Assembly (NCBI RefSeq): GCF_031458255.1
Contig: NZ_JAVDYC010000001.1
Span: forward strand, 7,674,501-7,738,500
DNA: 64,000 nucleotides
Direction: 5' to 3'
From: Catenuloplanes niger
Lineage (GTDB): Bacteria > Actinomycetota > Actinomycetes > Mycobacteriales > Micromonosporaceae
Part shown: piece by piece, positions 27,973 through 36,769 of the stretch
Position numbering within the stretch: position 1 is the stretch's first letter
How the letters are laid out: every line of letters starts with the position of its first letter
Program-made: the position numbers and the translations under genes
The notes under the pieces: model-generated
The model's database searches: none
Told to the model about the DNA's origin: nothing
Seen by the model: the letters and a program-made list of their open reading frames with translations, nothing else

Positions 27973-28626
27973 TCAGGCGGGTGCGGTGGTGGGGCGGCGC
28001 GTGCGCGCGTGGCGGACCGCCAGCGCGTTCAGGGCGACGCCCCAGATCAGCGCGACGACCGTCCACCGTGCCCAGTCGACCGGGCGCGCGTCGCCGGACA
28101 GCAGCGTGCCCGCGACCGGGAACGGCGTCAGCCAGTCACCGAGCGGCGGGACGAGCAGGAGCAGGGCCCACAACCCCAGCGGTACGACGATCGTGGCGAG
28201 ACACGCGACCCAGGCCGGCCTGATCAGCACGCCCAGCCCGGTGCCGGTCAGGTTCGCCACCACCTGCACCAGCACGCCGCCGGCCAGGACCGTGCCCGCA
28301 CCGGCCCAGGTGCCGCCGGCGGCCGCCGGCGCGCCCGCGGCCAGCAGGCTCCCGGTCAGCCCGGTCGCCGCGCCCAGCAGCACGGCCGTGCCGAGCACCG
28401 GCACCGCGTCCCGGCCGGCCGTGGTCAGCAGGTCCCGGCCGAGCAGCACGCCGTGGAACGGCAGCACCACCGACATGAACATCTGCGTGCCGAACGCGAC
28501 GAACGCGAACGTGCGCTCGTCCGGCGGCAGCGCCACCGCCATCAGCGCGGCGATCACCACGCCCACCAGCAGTGTCACCCCGAGCAGCCATCGTTTCGCC
28601 GCCGTACCGAACACCCGCTGACCCAT
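27973..28626 (-). CDS. Six-helix membrane protein, ABC permease-like
   Basis: The 217-residue protein has about six membrane segments and short polar loops, starting with RWLLGVTLLVGVVIAALMA. The layout (two helices, TQMFMSVVLPFHGVLLGRD, then helices) resembles ABC-2 type permeases, but no ATPase gene is beside it. GGGGG eight bases before ATG 28626 supports the start. Downstream on the minus strand is a short GC repeat stretch (27910-27990) built from GGGCGGTGCGGTG-like units. Function unassigned. Confidence 0.7.
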   Translation of the reverse strand: MGQRVFGTAAKRWLLGVTLLVGVVIAALMAVALPPDERTFAFVAFGTQMFMSVVLPFHGVLLGRDLLTTAGRDAVPVLGTAVLLGAATGLTGSLLAAGAPAAAGGTWAGAGTVLAGGVLVQVVANLTGTGLGVLIRPAWVACLATIVVPLGLWALLLLVPPLGDWLTPFPVAGTLLSGDARPVDWARWTVVALIWGVALNALAVRHARTRRPTTAPA

Positions 28627-28693
28627 GTCGTAGCCCCCGTTCGATCGAATGAGATCTCATGATGGCGGACCGGCGGCCGTCCGTCACGACACG

Positions 28694-28729
28694 GACGGAG
28701 GCGCCCACCGCGCGGTGGGCGCCTCCGTC
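28694..28729. terminator. 36-bp perfect palindrome after the pectate lyase gene
   Basis: Positions 28694-28729 form a perfect palindrome centred at 28711/28712, 12 bases past the pectate lyase stop on the minus strand. It should fold as a strong hairpin and is most likely that gene's terminator. Confidence 0.75.
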
Positions 28730-28741
28730 ACGGGCACCGTC

Positions 28742-29953
28742 CTATCTGAACGTGACGTCGCTGCGGTTCACCTTGCAGTTGGCGTCGTTCCAGCCCTCAC
28801 CGAGATAGCTCGGCTCGCTGCCCTTGGCGACACCCTTGTACTTGCCGCACACCGTGGCCGAGCCGACGACCGTGACCCGGGTGATGGTGGCGGTGTCGTT
28901 CCAGTTGCTGTTGATGCCGACGACCATGTCGATGTCGTCCAGCAGCACGTTGTCGACCTTCACGTGCCGGGTGTACGAGCTGGAGCAGTTGCCGCAGGCC
29001 CGGTACAGCTTGCCGGAGCCCTTCAGGTAGAAGCCGCTGATGCTCACGGTCCCGTTGCCGTTGTGCTGGAAGGTCTTGTCGCTGCCGGACCGCGCGCCGC
29101 CACCGATCACGTACGACGTGCCGCCGCCCGTGCCCTTGAACGTCGCGGCGTCCTCGCCGATGTCGTTCCACCAGACGTTGCGCAGCGTGCAGGTGCCCTC
29201 GCAGTGCACGCCGTCCCCGGCCGGCGAGCCGAGGATGACGTTCTGCAGCGTACCGCCGTTGGCGATCTTGAACATCGGGTCCTGGGACTCGCTCTGCCCA
29301 CCGTCACCGATGCAGCAGTAGGTCTTCATCCCGCCGTCGAACGTGCCGGACACGCTGACCGTGCCGGAGATCGACACGTTGCCCTGCGACGACGGCCAGG
29401 CGCCGGTCGGCGTGCCGGGGGCACCGGTCGGGCCGGGCGTCGGGGTGCCGGTCGGCCCGCCCGTGGTCGGCCCGGGCGTCGGGTTCGAGCTGCCACCGGA
29501 GTAGGTCTCGAACTCCGCGATCCGCGGTGCCGCGGACGCGCCGGTGATGTCGAGCGTGACCTTCTTCAGCGAGGTCGCGGTGAAGTTGATGGTGCTCGGG
29601 CTGCCGCTGCCGCTGGTCAGGACGGCGCCGCTGTCCCCGTTGAGCAACCGCCACGCGGTGATCGACCCACCGCCGGACGCCTGCTTGATGACCACGCTGC
29701 TCACCGAGGTGGCGCTGCTCCACTTGACCGACACGTAGCCGGTCGCGCTGCCCGGCGCCCAGTACGTGCCGGCGTCACCGTCCTTGACGTTGCCGTAGCT
29801 GGTGCCGGTGGCCTTGCTCGAGCCGTCGGCACCGCCGCTCAGGCTCAGGTTCGTGTCCGCCGCCCAGGCCTGCGGCAGCGACAGCATGACCGCCGCCCCG
29901 ACCGCCGCGACGGCGCCTCCGGTCACCCACCGGAGGGTTGCTGATCTTTTCAT
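28742..29953 (-). CDS. Secreted pectate lyase (PL3) with N-terminal carbohydrate-binding domain
   Basis: The enzyme cleaves polygalacturonate by beta-elimination outside the cell. The 403-residue precursor has a signal peptide (ending PQAWA-AD, about residue 31), an F5/8-type (CBM32-like) binding domain (about 33-150), a Pro/Gly/Thr linker (TPGPTTGGPTGTPTPG), and a PL3 parallel beta-helix (about 195-403). The helix domain contains CCIGDGGQSESQDP, DGVHCEGTCTLRNVWWNDIG, EDAATFKG and GKLYRACGNCSSSYTRHV. GGTGAG before ATG 29953 fits a ribosome site. It is a single-gene unit ending in a 36-bp palindrome and signals use of plant cell-wall pectin. Confidence 0.93.
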   Translation of the reverse strand: MKRSATLRWVTGGAVAAVGAAVMLSLPQAWAADTNLSLSGGADGSSKATGTSYGNVKDGDAGTYWAPGSATGYVSVKWSSATSVSSVVIKQASGGGSITAWRLLNGDSGAVLTSGSGSPSTINFTATSLKKVTLDITGASAAPRIAEFETYSGGSSNPTPGPTTGGPTGTPTPGPTGAPGTPTGAWPSSQGNVSISGTVSVSGTFDGGMKTYCCIGDGGQSESQDPMFKIANGGTLQNVILGSPAGDGVHCEGTCTLRNVWWNDIGEDAATFKGTGGGTSYVIGGGARSGSDKTFQHNGNGTVSISGFYLKGSGKLYRACGNCSSSYTRHVKVDNVLLDDIDMVVGINSNWNDTATITRVTVVGSATVCGKYKGVAKGSEPSYLGEGWNDANCKVNRSDVTFR

Positions 29954-30186
29954 CCGTGTCTCACCTTCATGGTCGACAAGTGCGCCGGCGCCACACCGCT
30001 TCCATTCTGGAAAGCGCATTCCTGGAGCATAGATACACCTCGATGACGAAGGCAAGTGCTGGTTGCGGCCGAGGCGCCGGCCCGTGCGCCCCGCGTCCGG
30101 CGGCGCGCCGATCACACCGTTCGCGGTGCGCGCCAGTCCCTGCACAGGGAATTGAGGCCGGTACGGCCCGTGCATAGAGTCGCGGC

Positions 30187-30627
30187 ATGCGACGTCTTGG
30201 GTGCGGGGCCACACTGGTGGCGGTTCTCCTCGCGGGCTGCGGCGACACCGGTGAGCCGGCCGCGCCGCGGCCCGGCACGTCGGCGTTCGGCACGTCGGCG
30301 CCGAGCGCGGTGCCGTCGCCGCCCCCGTCGGTGGCCGGGGCCGCGCCGCGGATCCTGATGTTCACGGTGGAGGGCGACGCCGAGATCATCTCGATCGTCC
30401 GCGAGCTCGACGGCGAGCGGACCACCGAGGGGCCGGTGTCGCCGCCGTGGCGCGGGACCGTGGAGGTGCCGGCGGACGGCCGCCCGCACCGGTGGAGCCT
30501 GACCCTGACGCACGGCAGTGGCCGGGCCGAGCTCGTCGCGACCCTGGACGGCGCCGTGGCCGGACAGACCCGGGGCGCCGGAACCGGCGAGGGCACGCTG
30601 CGGGTGAGCGGATCCGTCGATGGCTGA
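30187..30627 (+). CDS. Lipoprotein with MmpS-like domain
   Basis: The 146-residue precursor has a lipobox (VAVLLAGC, Cys about residue 18), a Pro/Ser/Ala spacer, and a beta-rich domain (about 55-146; ILMFTVEGDAEIISIVREL, SPPWRGTVEVPADG) whose layout recalls MmpS-type accessory proteins (a call by pattern only). It would be anchored to the outer face of the membrane. Its end overlaps the start of the next lipoprotein gene by 8 bases, so the two are coupled. Confidence 0.7.
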   Translation: MRRLGCGATLVAVLLAGCGDTGEPAAPRPGTSAFGTSAPSAVPSPPPSVAGAAPRILMFTVEGDAEIISIVRELDGERTTEGPVSPPWRGTVEVPADGRPHRWSLTLTHGSGRAELVATLDGAVAGQTRGAGTGEGTLRVSGSVDG

Positions 30628-31120
30628 CCGGCGGGTGTCGACGAGGTTCCGCCCGGTGCTCGGTGCCGTGGCATGGTCACTCCTGCTCGCGGCCTGTGCG
30701 CCGGACGCGGGGCCGTCGCCCGTGGGGCCGTCGGTGTCCACGCCGTCACCGGCGGTCAGTTCCGTACCGTCGTCGAGCGGGCCCTTCGACGCCCACTTCA
30801 CCGAGATCGGGTCGGCGAACATCGTGCTGTCGTCGTGCATCGGCAGGTTCAACGGCGCGGAGAGCGAGTGGTGCCCCGGCACCGCCCTGGCGGACCTGGT
30901 CGGCGACGTGACCACGACGGTGCGGCGGGACGTGGCCGCACGCCCCGACCCGTCCCGATTCGCCGACGTCTCCGCGGCGATCGCCGGCCTCGACGAGAGC
31001 GCCGCGGCCGTGCGGCAGCCCTGCGACGACCTCCCGGCCCGCAAACTCCAGTGCCTCGCCGCCTTCAACACGATGATGGACGACTGGTACGCCTTCACCG
31101 CCGCCACCGGCTACCGATAG
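30620..31120 (+). CDS. Lipoprotein, uncharacterised
   Basis: The 166-residue precursor has a positively charged N-terminus and a lipobox (SLLLAAC, Cys about 26), a Ser/Pro/Val-rich spacer (about 30-55), and a mostly helical domain with four cysteines (SSCIGRF, SEWCPG, QPCDDL, LQCLAAF) that could form two disulfides. ATG 30620 lies within the end of the upstream MmpS-like lipoprotein gene, so both are likely made together. I do not recognise the family. Confidence 0.7.
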   Translation: MADRRVSTRFRPVLGAVAWSLLLAACAPDAGPSPVGPSVSTPSPAVSSVPSSSGPFDAHFTEIGSANIVLSSCIGRFNGAESEWCPGTALADLVGDVTTTVRRDVAARPDPSRFADVSAAIAGLDESAAAVRQPCDDLPARKLQCLAAFNTMMDDWYAFTAATGYR

Positions 31121-31287
31121 CGATCCGCGAGCACCCGGCGCGCTGTGTTCCGGTGCCCGACCGCGTCTCCCGTCGCGCCGCGGGAACACCGAACGGGCGT
31201 GTCGCCGCCGGAACCGGTTCCGCACCCGTCCGTGAAGACATCGTGCAGATCCGGTGCGGAAGCGCCGGAACCCGGCCGCGCCACGCC

Positions 31288-31761
31288 ATGATCCGGTCCG
31301 TGCGAAGCCGGATTCTGCTCACGATCTCCGCTCACGTCGCCGGTGCCGTCGCGGCCTGGGTGCTGTTCTGCCTGGAATGCGGGCTCCTCTACCTCGGCCT
31401 GCTGGTCTCCGTGCTCGGCATCGTCGCGGATCCCGGCGGCCCGCTGCACGGGCCCGTCACGCTCCTGCTCGTCGCCGTCACCGGCGCGGTCCTCACGATC
31501 GCCGTGCTGCTCCCGGCCGTGCTGATCGGCCGGATGGCCCGGCGCTTCAGCTGGCCGGCCGCCCTCGCGATCGCCGCCGTGCTGCTGGCCCTGCTCGTCG
31601 CCGCTCTGCGGCTCACCACCGACCCACTGAAGACCTGGGCGGTCCTGGCCGGAGCCGCCGCGACCCCGCTGACCCTCTGGTGCGCCATCGTCTCCCTCGC
31701 CACCCGCCGGCCCCCCGAAGAGCCCCCGGCGGACAACTGGTGGTTCACGTCGCAGCCCTGA
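31288..31761 (+). CDS. Four-helix integral membrane protein, unknown
   Basis: The 157-residue protein has four predicted membrane helices (the first about 10-33, LLYLGLLVSVLGIVA, then TLLLVAVTGAVLTIAVLLP, AALAIAAVLLALLVAAL and AVLAGAAATPLTLWCAIV) with a short basic N-terminus and a polar tail ending WWFTSQP. ATG 31288 lacks a ribosome site, and an upstream GTG is possible. It lies 167 bases after the lipoprotein pair and runs into a GC repeat block. Function unknown. Confidence 0.6.
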   Translation: MIRSVRSRILLTISAHVAGAVAAWVLFCLECGLLYLGLLVSVLGIVADPGGPLHGPVTLLLVAVTGAVLTIAVLLPAVLIGRMARRFSWPAALAIAAVLLALLVAALRLTTDPLKTWAVLAGAAATPLTLWCAIVSLATRRPPEEPPADNWWFTSQP

Positions 31762-31783
31762 CCCACCGAGGCGCACCACCGCG

Positions 31784-31875
31784 CGCACCGCACCTCGCCG
31801 CGCACCGCACCTCGCCGCACGCCGCACCGCACTGCCGCACCGCACCGCGCCGCACCTCGCCGCGCCGCACCGGCG
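31784..31875. repeat. GC-rich degenerate repeats with an exact 17-bp duplication
   Basis: 31784-31800 and 31801-31817 are identical 17-mers; the following 60 bases are degenerate CGCACCGC-type units. The block adjoins the point where the MFS remnant on the opposite strand loses homology, so repeat expansion or recombination may have truncated that gene. Confidence 0.75.
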
Positions 31876-31895
31876 GCCCGCCGACCGCGCAGCGG

Positions 31896-32187
31896 GTCGG
31901 TTTGCCGGCCAGCCCATCGCGGGCAGCCAGGCCGGCGGCACGGTCGCCAGCAGCGCGCAGCGCGCGAGGTCGCAGCCGATCAGCGGGCGGCGGCGGTCGA
32001 CCCGGTCGACGACCGGGCCGGCGACCGTCCCGGCCAGCACGGTGGCGACGCCGGCGGCGCCGGTGAGCAGGCCCGTCATCGTGACCGAGCCGGTGGTGTG
32101 CAGGACCAGCAGCGGCACGGCGATCAGCGAGAACGAGTCACCGGCGACCGACAGCGTCCGGGCCGGCCAGAATGCCCGGCATCCCAC
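31896..32187 (-). pseudogene. N-terminal fragment of an MFS transporter
   Basis: About 95 residues from ATG 32187 match the start of an MFS exporter: ARTLSVAGDSFSLIAVPLL (helix 1), MTGLLTGAAGVATVLAG (helix 2), the A-loop GPVVDRVDRRRPLIGCD, then helix 3 (LLATVPPAWLPAM). After about 31896 the frame stays open but the sequence becomes Gly/Ala/Arg repeat without helices. The start is 6 bases after the stop of the DinB-type gene, so it was once the fifth gene of the encapsulin operon. The gene appears truncated by the repeat block. Confidence 0.75.
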
Positions 32188-32193
32188 CGGCGG

Positions 32194-32832
32194 TCACGAG
32201 ACGAGGGGGAACAGCGGTCCGGTGGAACGGCCGGTGGCGGCCTCGACGAACGCGACCGGGGACGGGATCGCGGCCAGGATCTTTGCGGTCTCGGCCAGGC
32301 CCGACGGCGGCACGGCGGGCTCCCGGCCCAGCGCGCGCTGCAGGTCGAGCAGGTGGACGGTGGACTCGACGATGCCGATCCCGGCGGCCTCGGCGAGGTC
32401 GAGGCGGGCTATGCCGAAGTAGTCGACGACGACCGGCCCACGCGCGCGGGCACCGGCCAGCGCGCGCGGGCCGACCTCGGCGAACGCGGCGGTCAGCTGG
32501 GCGGGCGTGTGCTGCTGGGCGGCGTCCCGGGCGCCCTGGGCGACGCGCGGGGACTGGAGCGCGGCGAGCCCGCCGGGACGGTTCAGGTCGCGCAGCAGGG
32601 CGGTGGCGGACGGGTGGGTGGGCTCGTCGGCCCGGACCAGGTCGAGCATCTGGGCGAAGCCGTGCGGCCACGCGGCGAGGTGGGCGAACAGGGCCTTGAC
32701 GTCCCAGCCCGGCAGCCGGGTCGGACGGGTCCAGCGGGCGGCGTCCAGATCGTGTCCGTGCGCCGCCCACACCGCCCACAGCTCACCGAGCGCGGTCAGA
32801 CGTGCCTCGAGCAACTGCTCCGCGGAGGACAT
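32194..32832 (-). CDS. Maleylpyruvate isomerase-type mycothiol-dependent (DinB-fold) protein
   Basis: The 212-residue protein has the MDMPI N-terminal/DinB-like helical domain: TRLPGWDVKALFAHLAAW with the first metal-ligand-type histidine (about 52), and ESTVHLLDLQRALG with the other (about 162). Such enzymes use mycothiol as cofactor, for example for isomerisation or conjugation. It begins 21 bases after the polyprenyl synthase stop on the same strand, so it is probably in the encapsulin operon. Whether it works on the compartment's product is open. Confidence 0.8.
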   Translation of the reverse strand: MSSAEQLLEARLTALGELWAVWAAHGHDLDAARWTRPTRLPGWDVKALFAHLAAWPHGFAQMLDLVRADEPTHPSATALLRDLNRPGGLAALQSPRVAQGARDAAQQHTPAQLTAAFAEVGPRALAGARARGPVVVDYFGIARLDLAEAAGIGIVESTVHLLDLQRALGREPAVPPSGLAETAKILAAIPSPVAFVEAATGRSTGPLFPLVS

Positions 32833-32853
32833 GCCACCGAGGATAGTGGCCGA

Positions 32854-33915
32854 TCAGTACGAACGGTGGGTCGCCAGATGCGCCAGGGCGGTCAGTTCCG
32901 CGGCGGCGGCCGGCAGCGGGTCGGCGGCCGCCAGCGACGTCGACGCCTGGTGCAGCAGCGCGTCCCGGTGGGCGTGACACCAGGCGCGCCCGCCGGCGTC
33001 GGCGACCAGTTCGGCGATCCGGGGCAGTTCCGCGTCCGTGAACGCGGTGTCCCGGTCGTAGAACCGGACCAGTTCCCGTCCGGCCGGCGTGCCGGACGTG
33101 AGCGCGGCCAGCACCGGCAGCGACTTCTTCCGGTTGCGCAGGTCGGAGAAGACCGGCTTGCCGGTCACCACCGGGTCCCCCCAGATGCCGAGCAGGTCGT
33201 CGACGATCTGGAACGCGAGCCCGACGCGCTCCCCGAACTCGCCGAGCAGCGCGGCCCGCGCGGCGGGCGCGCCGCCCAGCAGCGCACCCAGTGAGCACGA
33301 CGCCCCGAGCAGCGCGCCGGTCTTGTTGGCGGCCATCTCGAGGACGTCCGTCAGCCGTACCGTCGTGGTCTGCTCGAATCTCAGGTCGGCGGCCTGCCCG
33401 TCGACCAGCGCCTGCACCGCGGCACAGAGCCCGCGGATCGCCGGTCCGGTCGCCGGCGCCCCGGACGCGGCCAGCACGTCGATCGCGGCCGCCAGCAGTG
33501 CGTCCCCGGCGAGGATCGCGGTGTCGACGCCGAAGACCGCCCAGACCGTCGGCCGGTGGCGCCGGGTGGCGTCGCCGTCCATCACGTCGTCGTGCAGCAG
33601 CGAGAAGTTGTGCACCAGCTCGACCGCGACCGCGGCGGGCACGGCCGCCGCCCGGTCGCCGCCGACGGCCGCGGCGGCGCTGAGCGCGAGCGCGGGGCGC
33701 AGCGCCTTGCCACCGGACTGCGCGGCCGGCTGCCCGGCCGGGTCCCACCAGCCGAAGTGGTATCCGCTCGGCCGGGCGGTGGACTGCGGCAGCGCGCCGA
33801 TCGCGGCCCGCAGCGCCGGTTCCACCATGGCGCGGGCGCCGGCCAGCACAGCGGCGGCGGGCTCCGCCGCGCCGGACGACCCGGCGGAGCCCCGTACCGT
33901 GGAAAGGGTGGTCAT
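32854..33915 (-). CDS. Polyprenyl diphosphate synthase, predicted encapsulin cargo
   Basis: The 353-residue enzyme condenses isopentenyl diphosphate onto allylic diphosphates. It has the first Asp-rich motif in [14 protein letters not shown] (about 116-121, DDxxD), [20 protein letters not shown], and the second Asp-rich motif in [13 protein letters not shown] (about 258). GYHFGWW and GGKALRPAL are typical of encapsulin-linked synthases. The first 45 residues are Ala/Gly/Ser-rich and could serve as the disordered cargo-loading segment (inference). ATG 33915 overlaps the stop of the second shell gene (ATGA), giving tight coupling. Product chain length cannot be read by eye. Confidence 0.9.
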   Translation of the reverse strand: MTTLSTVRGSAGSSGAAEPAAAVLAGARAMVEPALRAAIGALPQSTARPSGYHFGWWDPAGQPAAQSGGKALRPALALSAAAAVGGDRAAAVPAAVAVELVHNFSLLHDDVMDGDATRRHRPTVWAVFGVDTAILAGDALLAAAIDVLAASGAPATGPAIRGLCAAVQALVDGQAADLRFEQTTTVRLTDVLEMAANKTGALLGASCSLGALLGGAPAARAALLGEFGERVGLAFQIVDDLLGIWGDPVVTGKPVFSDLRNRKKSLPVLAALTSGTPAGRELVRFYDRDTAFTDAELPRIAELVADAGGRAWCHAHRDALLHQASTSLAAADPLPAAAAELTALAHLATHRSY

Positions 33916-35339
33916 GAGGTGGTGCCGATCTCGACGTGTTCGAGGACGCCGAGCGCGTCCGGGGTCAGCACCGCGGCCGAGAAGTAGTTGCTGACCAGGT
34001 ACGACGTGATCGCGTTCGGGTCGACGCCCATGTACCGGACGTTTAGGCCGGGCTCGGTCTCGTGCGGCAGGTTCTTCGGGATCAGGCCGACCACGCCCTG
34101 GTCGTCGGCGCCGAGCCGCATCGCGATGATCGACGTGGTGCCCGCGCCGGTCACCGGGATCTTGTCGCAGGGCAGGATCGGCACGCCGCGCCAGGACGGC
34201 ACGAGCCGGCCCTCGACCTCGACCGGCGGCACGGTCAGGCCGCACCTGGTGATCTCGCGGCCGATCGCGGCGATCGCGCGCGGGTGCGCCAGGACGACCC
34301 GGGTCTTGCGGCGGCGGGAGATCAGCTCGTCCAGGTCGTCCGGCGTGGGCGGGCCGGTGCGGGTGGCGACGCGCTGGGTCAGGTCCGCATTGTGCAGCAG
34401 GCCGAAGCCGGGGTTGTTGACCAGCTCGTCCTCCTGCCGTTCGCGCAGTGCGGTGATGGTGATCCGCAGCTGCTCCTCGGCCTGGTTCATCGGGTCGTTG
34501 TAGAGGTCGGCGACGCGCGTGTGGACGCGCAGGATCGTCTGCGCGACGCTCAGCTCGTACTCGCGCGGCGCCAGCTCGTAGTCGACGAACGTGCCGGGCA
34601 GGTCCGGCTCGCCGTCGTGGCCGCTGGCCAGCGCGATGTCGGTCTCGCCGAACCGGTTGCGCGGGATCGCGGACAGCTCGCCGAGCCAGGCCCGCAGGTA
34701 CCCGATCAGCTGGGTACGGAGTGGACCGTCCAGCGCGAGCAGCGCGTCCGCGGAGAGCGACAGCACGGTGCACGCGGTCTCCGCGCGGACCGTGTGCGGG
34801 TACGTCACCGGCGCCCCGCGCTGCGACCCGAGCAGCGTCGAGGTCAGTGCCTCGCCGCCCACGTGATCACCGTCCGCGATCATGCCGAGCCGCACCGGGT
34901 CGCCGTACTCGCCGGTCTGCCGGCGGGACGCCTTGCCGTGCGCGATCAGGACGAGCCGGTCGACCGCCTCACCCTCGGCGGCGATGATCGCGCCCGCGAC
35001 GTACTCGCGCTGCACGAACCGGTCCGCCAGCACCGCGAGCCCGGCGGGGTCGGCGAACGACGACAGGGCCGGGATCTCGCGCAGCGTCGGCGGGATCACC
35101 CGTACCGCCGCGCCGTCGTTGACGAACCGCACCCGCCCGTCGCCGGTCCGGTACCGCGCCCGCCGGTTGACCCGGTACGCGCCGCCCTTGACCGGCATCC
35201 ACGGCAGCATGCGCAGCAGCCACCGCGGTGAGTCCGCCGCGTTCTGCGGCCGCGTCTTCGTGGTGGTGGCGAGGTTCCGGGCGGCGGCGGGTCCGAGGGA
35301 CCGCCGCGGTTCTGCCACCCTCTCGCGCAGGACGGTCAT
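33912..35339 (-). CDS. Family 2B encapsulin shell protein, second paralogue
   Basis: This 475-residue protein is collinear with the upstream shell protein. It starts [16 protein letters not shown] and has NLATTTKT, an HK97-type N-terminal part (about 1-95), and an inserted cyclic-nucleotide-binding domain (about 100-215). The HK97 E/P/A-domain region follows ([45 protein letters not shown], ending [11 protein letters not shown]). In the nucleotide domain the usual FGE is GGE, and about ten extra residues ([14 protein letters not shown]) occur beside it. Its ATG overlaps the upstream TGA by one base (TGATG). Two unlike shells in one operon suggest a mixed capsid. Confidence 0.9.
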   Translation of the reverse strand: MTVLRERVAEPRRSLGPAAARNLATTTKTRPQNAADSPRWLLRMLPWMPVKGGAYRVNRRARYRTGDGRVRFVNDGAAVRVIPPTLREIPALSSFADPAGLAVLADRFVQREYVAGAIIAAEGEAVDRLVLIAHGKASRRQTGEYGDPVRLGMIADGDHVGGEALTSTLLGSQRGAPVTYPHTVRAETACTVLSLSADALLALDGPLRTQLIGYLRAWLGELSAIPRNRFGETDIALASGHDGEPDLPGTFVDYELAPREYELSVAQTILRVHTRVADLYNDPMNQAEEQLRITITALRERQEDELVNNPGFGLLHNADLTQRVATRTGPPTPDDLDELISRRRKTRVVLAHPRAIAAIGREITRCGLTVPPVEVEGRLVPSWRGVPILPCDKIPVTGAGTTSIIAMRLGADDQGVVGLIPKNLPHETEPGLNVRYMGVDPNAITSYLVSNYFSAAVLTPDALGVLEHVEIGTTS

Positions 35340-36763
35340 CAGTCCTCGCGCCCGAGCTCGACGTTCTCCAGGATGCCCAGCGCGTCCGGCACCAGCACGG
35401 CCGTGGAGTAGTACGCGCTGACCAGGTACTGGATGATGGCCTGCTCGGTGATGCCCATGAACCGCACGTTCAGGCCCGGCTGGTACTCGTCCGGGATACC
35501 GGTCTGGTGCAGCCCGACCACGCCCTGCTTGTCCTCGCCCGCGCGCATCAGCATGATCGAGCTGGTCCGCCGGTCGGACACGCCGATCTTGTTGCACGGG
35601 AAGATCGGGATGCCCCGCCAGGCCGGCACCTGGTGTCCCGCCACGTCGATCGCGCTCGGGTAGACGCCGCGCTTGCTGCACTCCCGGCCGAACGCCGCGA
35701 TCGTGCGCGGGTGCGCCAGGAAGAACGTCGGGTCCTTCCAGACCAGCGCGAGCAGCTCGTCCATGTCGTCCGGCGTCGGCGGGCCGGACCGGGTGTAGAT
35801 GCGCTGCCTCAGGTCCGCGTTGTGCAGCAGCCCGAAGTCGCGGTTGTTGACCATCTCGTGCTCCTGGCGCTCGCGCAGCGCCTCGACGGTCAGCCGGAGC
35901 TGCTGCTCGATCTGGTCCATCGGCTCGTTGTAGAGGTCCGCGACCCGGCTGTGCACGCGCAGCACGGTCTGGGCCACGCTCAGCTCGTACTCGCGCGGCG
36001 CGGTCTCGTAGTCCACGTAGGTGGCCGGCAGGTCCGGCTCGCCGTCGTGCCCGGAGGCCAGCTCGATCGCGGCCTCACCGTGCTTGTTCTGCTTGCGGCC
36101 CGGCCGCTCCGCCATCCGCTGCATGTGCGCGCGCAGCGGCTCCGCCTGGCCGTTGAGCTGCTGCATCGCCTGCGCGGGCAACTCCAGCACGGTGCACGAG
36201 GTGATCGTCTTGACGGAGTACCGCCAGCGTCCCGGCGCGCCGGTCAGCACCTGCTCACCGAAGTAGTCGCCGTCCGCGAGCAGCCCGAGCACGGTCTGGT
36301 CGCCGTACTCGCCGGCCCCGACCTTGTGCACCTTGCCGTGCGCGATCAGGTAGACGCGGTCCTGCGTCTGCCCCTCGGTCACGATGATCTCGCCCGGCCC
36401 GTACTCCCGCTGCTGGAACCGCTCGGCCAGCGCCGCCAGGGCGTTCGCGTCCGAGAACCCGCGCAGCGGCGGCAGCTCGGTCAGCTCCATCGGCACGACC
36501 TTCACCTGCGAGCCGGTCGACGTGAACGTCACCCGGCCGTCGCCGATCGCGACGCTGAGCCGCCGGTTGACCCGGTAGACGCCGCCGGAGACCTGCACCC
36601 AGGGCAGCAGCTTCAGCAGCCACCGCGAGGTGATCCCCTGCATCTGGGGCGCGGTCTTGGTCGTCGTGGCCAGGTTCCGTGCGGCCTCCGGCCCGAGGGA
36701 CCGCCGCTGCGGCTGATCGCCGTTCTCCGCGGGCCGGGTCCCGACCGTGTCCAGAAGAGTCAC
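35339..36763 (-). CDS. Family 2B encapsulin shell protein, first paralogue
   Basis: The 474-residue protein forms HK97-fold nanocompartment shells in this family. A short N-terminal arm and [17 protein letters not shown] lead into the HK97 core. A cyclic-nucleotide-binding domain is inserted at about 100-205 ([22 protein letters not shown] at 167-170), and the shell continues with [45 protein letters not shown] and [14 protein letters not shown] 36763, eight bases after GGAG, is preferred over ATG 36769 and aligns with the paralogue's start. It is the first gene of the coupled shell-shell-synthase operon. Relatives have been misread as Crp-type regulators, but no HTH is present. Confidence 0.92.
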   Translation of the reverse strand: MTLLDTVGTRPAENGDQPQRRSLGPEAARNLATTTKTAPQMQGITSRWLLKLLPWVQVSGGVYRVNRRLSVAIGDGRVTFTSTGSQVKVVPMELTELPPLRGFSDANALAALAERFQQREYGPGEIIVTEGQTQDRVYLIAHGKVHKVGAGEYGDQTVLGLLADGDYFGEQVLTGAPGRWRYSVKTITSCTVLELPAQAMQQLNGQAEPLRAHMQRMAERPGRKQNKHGEAAIELASGHDGEPDLPATYVDYETAPREYELSVAQTVLRVHSRVADLYNEPMDQIEQQLRLTVEALRERQEHEMVNNRDFGLLHNADLRQRIYTRSGPPTPDDMDELLALVWKDPTFFLAHPRTIAAFGRECSKRGVYPSAIDVAGHQVPAWRGIPIFPCNKIGVSDRRTSSIMLMRAGEDKQGVVGLHQTGIPDEYQPGLNVRFMGITEQAIIQYLVSAYYSTAVLVPDALGILENVELGRED

Positions 36764-36769
36764 GCGCAT

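Noticed and set aside
31111-32187. Full 358-residue minus-strand gene
   Set aside because: Only the first 95 or so residues look like MFS; the rest is repeat-encoded and antisense to a plausible membrane protein gene, so I annotated a truncated remnant.
35339-36763. Crp/Fnr-type transcription factor
   Set aside because: It has a cyclic-nucleotide-binding domain but no DNA-binding HTH, and the flanking regions match the HK97 shell of family 2B encapsulins.
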